This document shows, piece by piece, positions 48,978-55,605 of a stretch of DNA of 64,000 bases (positions are counted from its first letter, which is position 1; each line of letters opens with the position of its first letter). This stretch comes from SHVO01 sp041919675 (GTDB lineage Bacteria > Pseudomonadota > Alphaproteobacteria > Rhodospirillales > Rhodospirillaceae): the NCBI GenBank assembly GCA_041919675.1, contig JAYRTJ010000004.1:8527-72526 (forward strand), given 5' to 3'. A program made the translations under genes and the position numbers. The notes under the pieces were generated by a model that made no database searches, was not told the DNA's origin, and saw only the letters and a program-made list of their open reading frames with translations.

Positions 48978-49529
48978 TTAACCGACGCGCACGGTCGTGT
49001 CGTTGATGTACTGGTACGGCGGCACCGCCAGATTGAGCGGCGCGGGACCTTTACGGATGCGGCCCGACGTATCGTAGTGCGAGCCATGGCAGGGGCAGAA
49101 CCAGCCGCCGAATTCGCCGCGCGGCTCGGACGGCTTCATGCCGAGCGGGATGCAGCCGAGGTGCGTGCAGACGCCGACGAGGATCAGGTACTCGGGCTTC
49201 TGGGCGCGCTTCGCATCGGTCATCGGATCGCGCAAGTCCGCGGTGTCGTCCTTCTTGGCCTGCTCGATTTCAGCGGCGGTGCGGTGGCGCACGAACACCG
49301 GCTTACCGCGCCAGACCACCGTGATGCCGGAACCTTCGGCGATTCCCGCGATGGAGAATTCAGAAGTGGCAAGAGCCAGCGTATCGGCGGCTGGATTCAT
49401 GCTGTGAATCAGCGGCCACACCATCATCGCCGTACCGACGGCGCCGACAGCTACGGTCGAGTGCAACAAGAAGTCGCGCCGGGTTTCGCCCTGCGCTGCG
49501 GCAGCATGAGCATGTGCCGTATTCGCCAT
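48978..49529 (-). CDS. petA: Rieske iron-sulfur protein of the bc1 complex
   Basis: 183 residues from ATG 49529. A Tat-type N-terminus (TRRDFLLHSTVAVGAVGTAMMVW) anchors it. The 2Fe-2S ligands are intact: CTHLGC and CPCHGSHYDTSGR. The protein moves electrons from quinol to cytochrome c1. It is the first gene of the petABC operon; an AAGGA lies upstream. The 295 bp beyond it show no gene. Confidence 0.97.
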   Translation of the reverse strand: MANTAHAHAAAAQGETRRDFLLHSTVAVGAVGTAMMVWPLIHSMNPAADTLALATSEFSIAGIAEGSGITVVWRGKPVFVRHRTAAEIEQAKKDDTADLRDPMTDAKRAQKPEYLILVGVCTHLGCIPLGMKPSEPRGEFGGWFCPCHGSHYDTSGRIRKGPAPLNLAVPPYQYINDTTVRVG

Positions 49530-49824
49530 GATGTAATTCCTTCCTAGACCCCCAACGGCTCTTATTCCGCGCCGCAGCGACCTGTTCCCTTTCGGCTCCA
49601 CGTCCCGAAAAAGGATCGGCAGCGGGTTGAACCATTGTTTTCCCCCATGTCCGAACCGGCCCCAACCGGCGGAAGCACAAGGGTTTTCAGTGCCCGGGGT
49701 ATAGAATAAAAAGCCCCCCTTGAAAAGGGCCGTGGTTCGCGGCCTGCTTTGCAGGATAACAGGTTGAATTATCCGCAAAAATCCGCCGCCGCCGGCCGCA
49801 TATTATTGTCACCCCGGAGACCCG

Positions 49825-50298
49825 ATGCGCCTTGCCCTCTACCAGCCCGATATCCCCCAGAATACCGGGGCGATGCTGCGTCTGGGGGCCTGTTTCCGGG
49901 TGCCGGTGGACGTCATCGAACCCTGCGGCTTTCCCTTGGATGACAAGCGTTTAAAGCGTACCGCCATGGATTACGGCGCGTCTTGCGAGTTGGTCCGGCA
50001 CACCTCCTGGGACAGCTATCTGGCGAACTTGCGGGCCCAGCCCGGCACGCGCCTGATTCTCCTGACCACCGCCGGGGCGGTGCCTTATTCGGACTTTGTG
50101 TTCGAGGCCGGGGATAGCCTGCTTTTGGGCCGGGAAAGTAGGGGAGTCCCTCCGGACGTGGTGGCCGCGGCGGACGCCGCCGTGCGGATTCCCATGGCCG
50201 CCGAAATGCGCTCCCTGAACGTAACAACCGCGGCGGCGATCGTGCTCACCGAAGCGCTCCGGCAGCTCGGATTTTTTACTGGTAAATCAACGCTATAG
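49825..50298 (+). CDS. trmL: tRNA (cytidine(34)-2'-O)-methyltransferase
   Basis: 157 residues, SPOUT family. TrmL methylates the wobble base of certain leucine tRNAs. Motifs: PDIPQNTGAMLRLGACF near the N-terminus, DDKRLKRTAMDYGA in the middle, and the C-terminal knot LLLGRESRGVP, then RIPMAAEMRSLNVTTAAAIVLTEALRQ. Length is normal. It is followed by the 6S-like RNA on the same strand. Confidence 0.95.
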   Translation: MRLALYQPDIPQNTGAMLRLGACFRVPVDVIEPCGFPLDDKRLKRTAMDYGASCELVRHTSWDSYLANLRAQPGTRLILLTTAGAVPYSDFVFEAGDSLLLGRESRGVPPDVVAAADAAVRIPMAAEMRSLNVTTAAAIVLTEALRQLGFFTGKSTL

Positions 50299-50344
50299 AG
50301 CGGATTACCGGCCGCTTACAACGGGGCGTTGTCCATGACAAGAA

Positions 50345-50515
50345 ATTCACAGCTTCACCATGGTCCTGTAAGGGGGCCGGGCGTACTATTTCCCTACCGT
50401 CAGCGATCCGGACCTAGTTCCCCTCGAAGTCCGGATGCGACAGGCAAGGACCTGGCCCCCCTCCAGAGTCCATTGAGAAGCGGCCCTGTTCCCCTACAGG
50501 GCCGCTATCATTTTT
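50345..50515 (+). ncRNA. ssrS: 6S RNA-like noncoding RNA with its own terminator
   Basis: No coding frame fits, but the sequence folds as one long imperfect hairpin. AGGGGGCC (50371-50378) pairs with GGCCCCCCT (50454-50462), flanked outside by ATGG/CCAT and CTG/CAG pairs. Inside is a bubble, then ATCCGGAC (50406-50413) with GTCCGGAT (50429-50436). A near full-length closing stem with an internal bubble is the shape of 6S RNA, which imitates an open promoter and holds RNA polymerase. The terminator (50479-50515) has 11-bp stems AGCGGCCCTGT/ACAGGGCCGCT and then ATCATTTTT. The 5' end is approximate. A different structured RNA is possible. Confidence 0.6.
50479..50515 (+). terminator. Rho-independent terminator of the 6S-like RNA
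   Basis: Perfect 11-bp stem (50479-50489 with 50496-50506), six-base loop, then ATCATTTTT. The loop segment TGTTCCCCTACA (50487-50498) recurs as its exact reverse complement at 50538-50549. Confidence 0.88.
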
Positions 50516-50560
50516 GGGACACGCGAAGCCCGCACTGTAGGGGAACAAACATTTCCAGCC

Positions 50561-50591
50561 GTCACCTGGGCATACGCCCCAGGTGACGGGC
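50561..50591 (-). terminator. Strong hairpin after cca
   Basis: CCGTCACCTGGG (50561-50572) pairs perfectly with CCCAGGTGACGG (50580-50591) around seven bases. On the minus strand it lies just past the cca stop, but the following sequence has only scattered T residues, so it may stabilise the 3' end as much as terminate. Confidence 0.5.
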
Positions 50592-50598
50592 GTGGGCG

Positions 50599-51816
50599 CT
50601 AAAGTTTAGCGGCTTGTCGCCACAGTTCCTGGAGGGTGTCTTCGCGGCTGGGTGCGAAATCGCGCGCCATCCACCACGCTTCGACGGCGCTGAGGATCTG
50701 GCCGACGCGGGGGCTTTGCGCGATGCCAAGGGCGAGCACGTCCGCGCCTGAGACCGGCAAGGACAGCGGCTGCCACGCCGCAACATGGCCAAGCTGATCC
50801 ATCCAACCGTCGTCGGCGCCGCCACGTGTGCGGGCCAGCGCCCAGGCAAGCAGCACGCGGTCATAGATCACCTCGGGACCGTGACGATAAAGCGCCGCGC
50901 GCACCCGCGCGGCCGGCATCGCCGCGTCGAGCCGTGGCTCCGCGGCTGTGAGGCGCACGAGACGCAAACGATCCGCCGCCGAGAATTTCAAACGCTGCGC
51001 CAAAGCCTCGGCGTCACTTTCCGTGACGCAGGCCGCGAGACGCCGCCGCCAGTCCGTCGGTGCGGCGACCGCGCTTTCAACCCGCGCCAGCGCGGCAAGG
51101 CGCGACAGATCGGTGATTTCCGGCAATATCGCCGTCAGCACGCCGCACCCCTGCATCAACGTCAGGACTTGCGCGGGCGCGGGCGCAGCCAAGGTCTTGA
51201 TGATCTCGGCCTGCACGCGTTCGACCGAAAGGCGCGTGAGACCGTGCGCATGCGCGCGGCACGCGCCGAGAGTCGCGGCATCGAGACTCGTGCGTCCATA
51301 CCAGGCGTAAAAGCGAAACAGCCTGAGGATGCGCAAGTAGTCTTCCTGAATGCGGTCGCCGGGATCGCCGACGAATTTCACGCGGCCCGCTTCAGCGTCA
51401 TCCAGCCCGCCGAAATAATCGAACAGCTCGCCGTCGCCGCGCATCGACATGGCATTGAAGGTGAAGTCGCGCCGCCGTGCGTCTTCTTTCCAATCCCTCG
51501 TGAATTCCACCGCCGCATGACGCCCGTCGCAGGCGGTATCGCGGCGCAGGCTCGTGATCTCGAAGGAGCGATCGCCGATCAGCGCCGTGACGGTGCCGTG
51601 ATCGAGACCGGTCGGAATGACGCGCACGCCCGCGTTTGCCAGGCGCTGCATGACCGCGTCGGGTGTTTCCGGCGTCGCGGCGTCGATCTCACCGACGGGA
51701 AAACCCATCACATGGTTGCGCACGCAGCCGCCGACCACGCGCGCGTCCACCGCCGGCGCGCCGAGCGCCTCGAACAGGCGCACGACCTCGCGGCTCTCGA
51801 GCCAGCCTGGGATCAA
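50599..51816 (-). CDS. cca: CCA tRNA nucleotidyltransferase
   Basis: 405 residues, class II. It adds or repairs the tRNA 3' CCA end. The nucleotidyltransferase head has VVGGCVRNHVMG, then GEIDAATP (the D-x-D-like pair as EIDAA), TVTALIGDRSFEITSLRRDTACDGRHA and RRDFTFNAMSM with FDYFGGLDDAEAG. The RILRLFRFYAWYG and EDYLRI segments follow. It heads a leftward run with DUF6111, the Nudix and the DUF1285 genes lying upstream, all overlapping. Confidence 0.94.
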   Translation of the reverse strand: MIPGWLESREVVRLFEALGAPAVDARVVGGCVRNHVMGFPVGEIDAATPETPDAVMQRLANAGVRVIPTGLDHGTVTALIGDRSFEITSLRRDTACDGRHAAVEFTRDWKEDARRRDFTFNAMSMRGDGELFDYFGGLDDAEAGRVKFVGDPGDRIQEDYLRILRLFRFYAWYGRTSLDAATLGACRAHAHGLTRLSVERVQAEIIKTLAAPAPAQVLTLMQGCGVLTAILPEITDLSRLAALARVESAVAAPTDWRRRLAACVTESDAEALAQRLKFSAADRLRLVRLTAAEPRLDAAMPAARVRAALYRHGPEVIYDRVLLAWALARTRGGADDGWMDQLGHVAAWQPLSLPVSGADVLALGIAQSPRVGQILSAVEAWWMARDFAPSREDTLQELWRQAAKL

Positions 51817-52106
51817 GGGGCTTTCCTGGGCTCGATATGGCCCGGGACAATCTCGCCGTTCACCACGCGCGGCGGCACATACTCGCCTTCATCGGGTGAA
51901 TTGCTGTCGAGGAACGCGGTGAAGCCCAGCACGATCAGCGCGAACACCGCGCCGATGAACAACATCAGCGGCCACGGGCCTTTCTCGAAGGCCGGCGCTT
52001 CGCCGCCGTGCGCGGCCACATAGCGCGTGCGCCACCAGACCCAGAAGGAATAGGTCATGATCGGCAGCAGGAACGGCACGACATATGTGAAGAGGACTCG
52101 GATCAC
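51813..52106 (-). CDS. Small membrane protein (DUF6111-like)
   Basis: 97 residues. Two membrane helices: VLFTYVVPFLLPIMTYSFWVWW and PLMLFIGAVFALIVLGFTAF. The C-terminal part is Pro/Glu-rich (SPDEGEYVPPRVVNGEIVPG). Stop and start codons overlap with both neighbours by four bases. I believe it is DUF6111, not checked. Role unknown, but its conserved place between a Nudix and cca suggests a linked function. Confidence 0.75.
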   Translation of the reverse strand: MIRVLFTYVVPFLLPIMTYSFWVWWRTRYVAAHGGEAPAFEKGPWPLMLFIGAVFALIVLGFTAFLDSNSPDEGEYVPPRVVNGEIVPGHIEPRKAP

Positions 52107-52795
52107 GCGTTTGGATTCCCCGCCAGCACATCATACAGGTTCAACAGCATACCTGCGGTCGCTCCCCAGATATAGCGATCACCGTAAGGCATGGCGTAGT
52201 AGGCGCGCGTGACGCCGTCGGCGACGCGGCTGTGGCGCTGGTGATTGACCGGATCGAGGAAGAACGACAGCGGCACCTCGAAAATCTCGGCCACTTCGAC
52301 CGGGTCGGCCTTCACCCGGAGCGGCGGCCGCACCGCGCCGACGATAGGGATGACCTCATATCCCGTCACCGTGACATAGGGGTCGAGACGCCCGAGCACC
52401 TCCACCTCGCCGCTGGCGAGGCCGACCTCCTCCCGGCTCTCCCGCAAAGCCGCTGCGACGGCATCGGCATCACCCGGTTCGACACGTCCGCCGGGGAAGG
52501 AGATCTGCCCGCCGTGCGCTTTGAGGCCCGCGGTGCGCTGGGTGAAGAGGATCGTGAACCCCCCGCTGTGTTCGATCAGCGGCACCAGCACGGCGGCGGG
52601 AATGCGCGTATCCATGGGCGTACGGATCGTGGTGGGCATGCCGGCGGACGCGTATTTCTCCGGGGCGAGCGGGATCGGAGCTTGCGCCGCCAGCCGCTCC
52701 GCCGTCGCCTGATCCCCATGCGCGCTGCGCACCGGGCGGCCCACGGCGAGGCGCGCGCGAATCTGCGCGCGTGTCAGGGCCGGATCAGCACTCAT
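52103..52795 (-). CDS. CoA pyrophosphatase (Nudix)
   Basis: 230 residues. The Nudix box GGRVEPGD, then ALRESREEVGL is complete. Just before it, LFTQRTAGLKAHGGQISFPGG matches the CoA-specific motif of NudL-type pyrophosphatases, which split CoA to phosphopantetheine and 3',5'-ADP. The N-terminal 70 residues are an alpha-helical extension. It overlaps both the DUF1285 gene and the DUF6111 gene by four bases. Confidence 0.9.
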   Translation of the reverse strand: MSADPALTRAQIRARLAVGRPVRSAHGDQATAERLAAQAPIPLAPEKYASAGMPTTIRTPMDTRIPAAVLVPLIEHSGGFTILFTQRTAGLKAHGGQISFPGGRVEPGDADAVAAALRESREEVGLASGEVEVLGRLDPYVTVTGYEVIPIVGAVRPPLRVKADPVEVAEIFEVPLSFFLDPVNHQRHSRVADGVTRAYYAMPYGDRYIWGATAGMLLNLYDVLAGNPNA

Positions 52796-53409
52796 GTGAG
52801 GGAACCTAGAGCGAAGAACCGGCCGGAGCTCCAGACACCGAAGGCGCCGTCCGCGGATGATTCGCCGCGTTCAACTAGGTGGTAAAAGACCGGGCGGGCG
52901 ATGCGCGCCTCCAGGCCCTTGCGGACATGGATATAGGGTCGCGGTTCCCCGCTGGCGGCATCTTCTTCCACACGCAACGGATGGGACGCGTCCAAAGTGA
53001 CGATGTCGTCGACGTTTGTGCGAAATCGTATGACTTGGCTGGCCCCAGCGCCTTCCGCTATAACTTCCACCGCGATAAATGGGGCGTCTTCGACCTCGAT
53101 CCGCCCGTTCTCCACGGGCGTCGTCAGCCAAAAGGCCCCCTCCTCGTCGCGGCGCAAGACCGTTGCAAACAACTTGACCAAGGCCGCGCGGCCAATCGGC
53201 GAGCCGCGGTAGTGCCAGGTGCCGTTACGGTCGATGCGCATGTTAAAATCGCCGCACAGATCCGGAAATTTTGCGGCTGCCCGCTCGATTGCCGGGCCAG
53301 TCTTGGGCTCATGAGGGACCGATGACCCTTTTGGGGCCTCGCCTGGGCCGGGTTCGCCGCGTTCAATTGCTGTTTTGTTAGGTTCCGAGGGTTCCATAAC
53401 GCCCCGCAA
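52792..53409 (-). CDS. DUF1285 protein
   Basis: 205 residues from the first start (GTG-type); MEPSEPNKT at 53397 would be four residues shorter. A disordered Pro/Glu-rich N-terminus (about 1-45) precedes the DUF1285 core: FPDLCGDFNMRIDRNGTWHYRGSPIGRAALVKLFATVLRRDEEGAFWLTTPVE, then VRKGLEARIARPVFYHLVE near the end. The family has pleckstrin-like structure and unknown function. It is the first gene of the cca operon, divergent from moxR across 39 bp. Confidence 0.85.
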   Translation of the reverse strand: MRGVMEPSEPNKTAIERGEPGPGEAPKGSSVPHEPKTGPAIERAAAKFPDLCGDFNMRIDRNGTWHYRGSPIGRAALVKLFATVLRRDEEGAFWLTTPVENGRIEVEDAPFIAVEVIAEGAGASQVIRFRTNVDDIVTLDASHPLRVEEDAASGEPRPYIHVRKGLEARIARPVFYHLVERGESSADGAFGVWSSGRFFALGSLT

Positions 53410-53448
53410 ACGTTAGTCTAGTCTGATCTCATATGGTGGAGTTCGCGC

Positions 53449-54480
53449 GTGGCTTCAACGATAACACAGACCGAGAATCATAAGGCGGAAAAGGCGGCGG
53501 AAAACGCCGTCGCCAACATGGAGCGCGTCGCCGACCTCGTCCAGAAGGCGCGCACCGCCATCGATCATGTGATCTACGGTCAGGAATCGGTGGTCGAGGA
53601 AAGCCTCATCACCCTGCTCGCCGGCGGCCATGTGCTGCTCATCGGCGTGCCCGGGCTCGCGAAGACCAAACTCGTGCACGCCCTTGGCGTGGTGCTCGGT
53701 CTCGACGACAAGCGTGTGCAGTTCACGCCCGACCTGATGCCCGCCGACATCCTCGGCACCGAAGTGCTCGAGGAAGACGCCGGCGGCAAACGCTTCTTCC
53801 GCTTCATCCAGGGCCCGGTGTTCTGCCAGTTGCTCATGGCCGACGAAATCAACCGCGCCAGCCCGCGCACGCAGTCGGCGCTTCTGCAGGCGATGCAGGA
53901 AGGCCGCGTATCCATCGCCGGCCAGTATCACGCCTTGCCGCAGCCGTTCCACGTGCTTGCGACGCAGAACCCGATCGAACAGGAAGGCACCTACCCGCTG
54001 CCGGAAGCGCAGCTCGACCGCTTCCTCATGCAGGTCGACATCTCCTATCCGTCCTTCGAAGCCGAGCGCGAGATCATCCTGCGCACCACCGGCGTCGACA
54101 GCCCGGAGCCGAAGCGCGTGCTCAACGCCGAAGACCTCGCCAATGCGCAGAAGCTGGTGCGCCAGGTGCCCGTCGGCGAAAGCGTCGTGAACGCGATCCT
54201 GAAGCTGGTCCGCGCCGGCCGCCCGGAAACGAGCGATATCAAGGACGTCAAAGAGCAGGTGGCCTGGGGCCCCGGCCCGCGCGCCTCGCAGGCGCTGATG
54301 CAAGCCGTGCGCGCCCGCGCGCTGCTGCAAGGAAGATTGTCCCCGTCCGTGGACGACGTGCTCGCCCTCGCGCGGCCCGTGCTCCAGCACCGCATGGCGC
54401 TGAACTTCGGCGCGCGCGCCGACGGTCACACGCTGCCCGCGCTGATCGAGACTCTCTGCCGGCGCATCGACGCCGCGTAA
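53449..54480 (+). CDS. moxR: MoxR-family AAA+ ATPase
   Basis: 343 residues. MoxR ATPases act as chaperones for von Willebrand-type proteins and metal insertion. Walker A is GVPGLAKTKL, Walker B in LLMADEINRASPRTQSALLQAMQE, sensor 1 in VLATQNPIEQEGTYPLPEAQLDRF, and the C-terminal lid in WGPGPRASQALMQAVRARAL. It heads a four-gene set moxR-DUF58-DUF4159-membrane protein, with a repeat-filled 195-bp gap after it. Confidence 0.95.
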   Translation: MASTITQTENHKAEKAAENAVANMERVADLVQKARTAIDHVIYGQESVVEESLITLLAGGHVLLIGVPGLAKTKLVHALGVVLGLDDKRVQFTPDLMPADILGTEVLEEDAGGKRFFRFIQGPVFCQLLMADEINRASPRTQSALLQAMQEGRVSIAGQYHALPQPFHVLATQNPIEQEGTYPLPEAQLDRFLMQVDISYPSFEAEREIILRTTGVDSPEPKRVLNAEDLANAQKLVRQVPVGESVVNAILKLVRAGRPETSDIKDVKEQVAWGPGPRASQALMQAVRARALLQGRLSPSVDDVLALARPVLQHRMALNFGARADGHTLPALIETLCRRIDAA

Positions 54481-54675
54481 GGTTTTCTTTTTGGCCACGC
54501 TCAGACTTGATCCGAGCATCCAGGGTTACAAAGTGCGATCCATGCCCCAACATCGTGTTCTCTGCATGATCCGAACCCGGCGACCCTGGACCCTCGGGTC
54601 GCGCGAAGGCGCGCGGACAAAAATCCGCGGACCTTCGTCCGCGGGCCCAAGGATGACTGTAGAGTAGGTTGCTCC
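54481..54675. repeat. Interspersed palindromic repeats between moxR and the DUF58 gene
   Basis: The gap contains ACTTGATCCGAGCATCCAGGG, then CCTGGACCCTCGGGT, a CCGCGGAC-CTTC-GTCCGCGG hairpin (54625-54644), and CCCAAGGATGAC. Related words occur at 16053-16070, 27273-27316 and 45763-45775. This is a common class of alphaproteobacterial interspersed palindrome, not a gene. It may stop or weaken transcription between moxR and the DUF58 gene. Confidence 0.65.
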
Positions 54676-55602
54676 ATGGCAGCTGTTCCCCAGCACGAGG
54701 ACCAACATCGCCTTCTTTTGGAGGCGAATGCGGTTGCGGCAGGCATGCCGCCGCTGCTCGTCGCCGCGCGCCGTATCGCGGCCTCGGTGACTCTCGGCAG
54801 TCACGGCCGGCGGCGCGCCGGTGTCGGCGACAGCTTCTGGCAGTTCCGCCCCTATTCCAAGGACGACACCCCGCAGGCCATCGACTGGCGCCAGTCGGCG
54901 AAGTTCGATCAGGTCTACGTCAGGGAACGTGAATGGGTCGCGGCGCAAACCGCGGGCCTGTGGTGCGACACGTCCGCATCCATGCGCTACCGCTCCTCGC
55001 CCAAGCTGCCGACCAAGGCCGAACGCGCCGCGGTGATGATGCTTGCGCTCGCCGAACTTCTGGTCGACGGCGGCGAACGCATCATCGTGCTCTCGAACGA
55101 AGGCCGCCCTCAGCGCAGCGCCACCGCAGGCCGCCTCGCCATCGCCCATCTTGCAGACGCCATGACCGCGGATCTCTCCGGCAAGAAGACGGCAAACAAC
55201 GCACCCGAGATGCCGTCCTTCGCCGGATCGCTGCCGCGCCACTCCACCGCCGTATTGTTCAGCGACTTTCTGGCCCCGATCGATGTGATCGCGGAATCCT
55301 TGCGCACGTTGATGCGCACGGGGATCAAGGGGCACATGATCCAGGTGCTCGACCCCGCCGAGGAAACACTGCCCTTCTCGGGCCGCGTGCGCTTCGTGGG
55401 CCTCGAGCAGGAAGGCGCGACCGTCATCGACCGCGCCGAGGACGCGCGCGCGCAATATATGCAGAAACTCGCCGCGCACCGCAGCGCGCTGAAAGATCTC
55501 GCCGCAAGTTCCGGATGGAGCTTCGGCCTGCATCACACCGATCAATCGCCCCAGCTCGCCATGGCGGCGCTGCACAGCGCCATCACCGGCTTCAGGCGGT
55601 GA
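54676..55602 (+). CDS. DUF58 domain protein
   Basis: 308 residues. The family is a predicted von Willebrand-like domain protein usually encoded next to MoxR. The DUF58 signature is visible: GRRRAGVGDSFWQFRPYSKDDTPQAIDWRQSAKFDQVYVREREWVAAQTAGLWCDTSASMRY. A metal-site-like DTSAS is present. The remaining residues are the alpha/beta vWA-like fold. It is followed three bases on by the DUF4159 gene. Confidence 0.9.
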   Translation: MAAVPQHEDQHRLLLEANAVAAGMPPLLVAARRIAASVTLGSHGRRRAGVGDSFWQFRPYSKDDTPQAIDWRQSAKFDQVYVREREWVAAQTAGLWCDTSASMRYRSSPKLPTKAERAAVMMLALAELLVDGGERIIVLSNEGRPQRSATAGRLAIAHLADAMTADLSGKKTANNAPEMPSFAGSLPRHSTAVLFSDFLAPIDVIAESLRTLMRTGIKGHMIQVLDPAEETLPFSGRVRFVGLEQEGATVIDRAEDARAQYMQKLAAHRSALKDLAASSGWSFGLHHTDQSPQLAMAALHSAITGFRR

Positions 55603-55605
55603 TGC

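Noticed and set aside
50329..50586. 85-residue frame over the 6S-like RNA
   Set aside because: It crosses a strong terminator and the sequence is better explained by RNA pairing; no ribosome site or domain.
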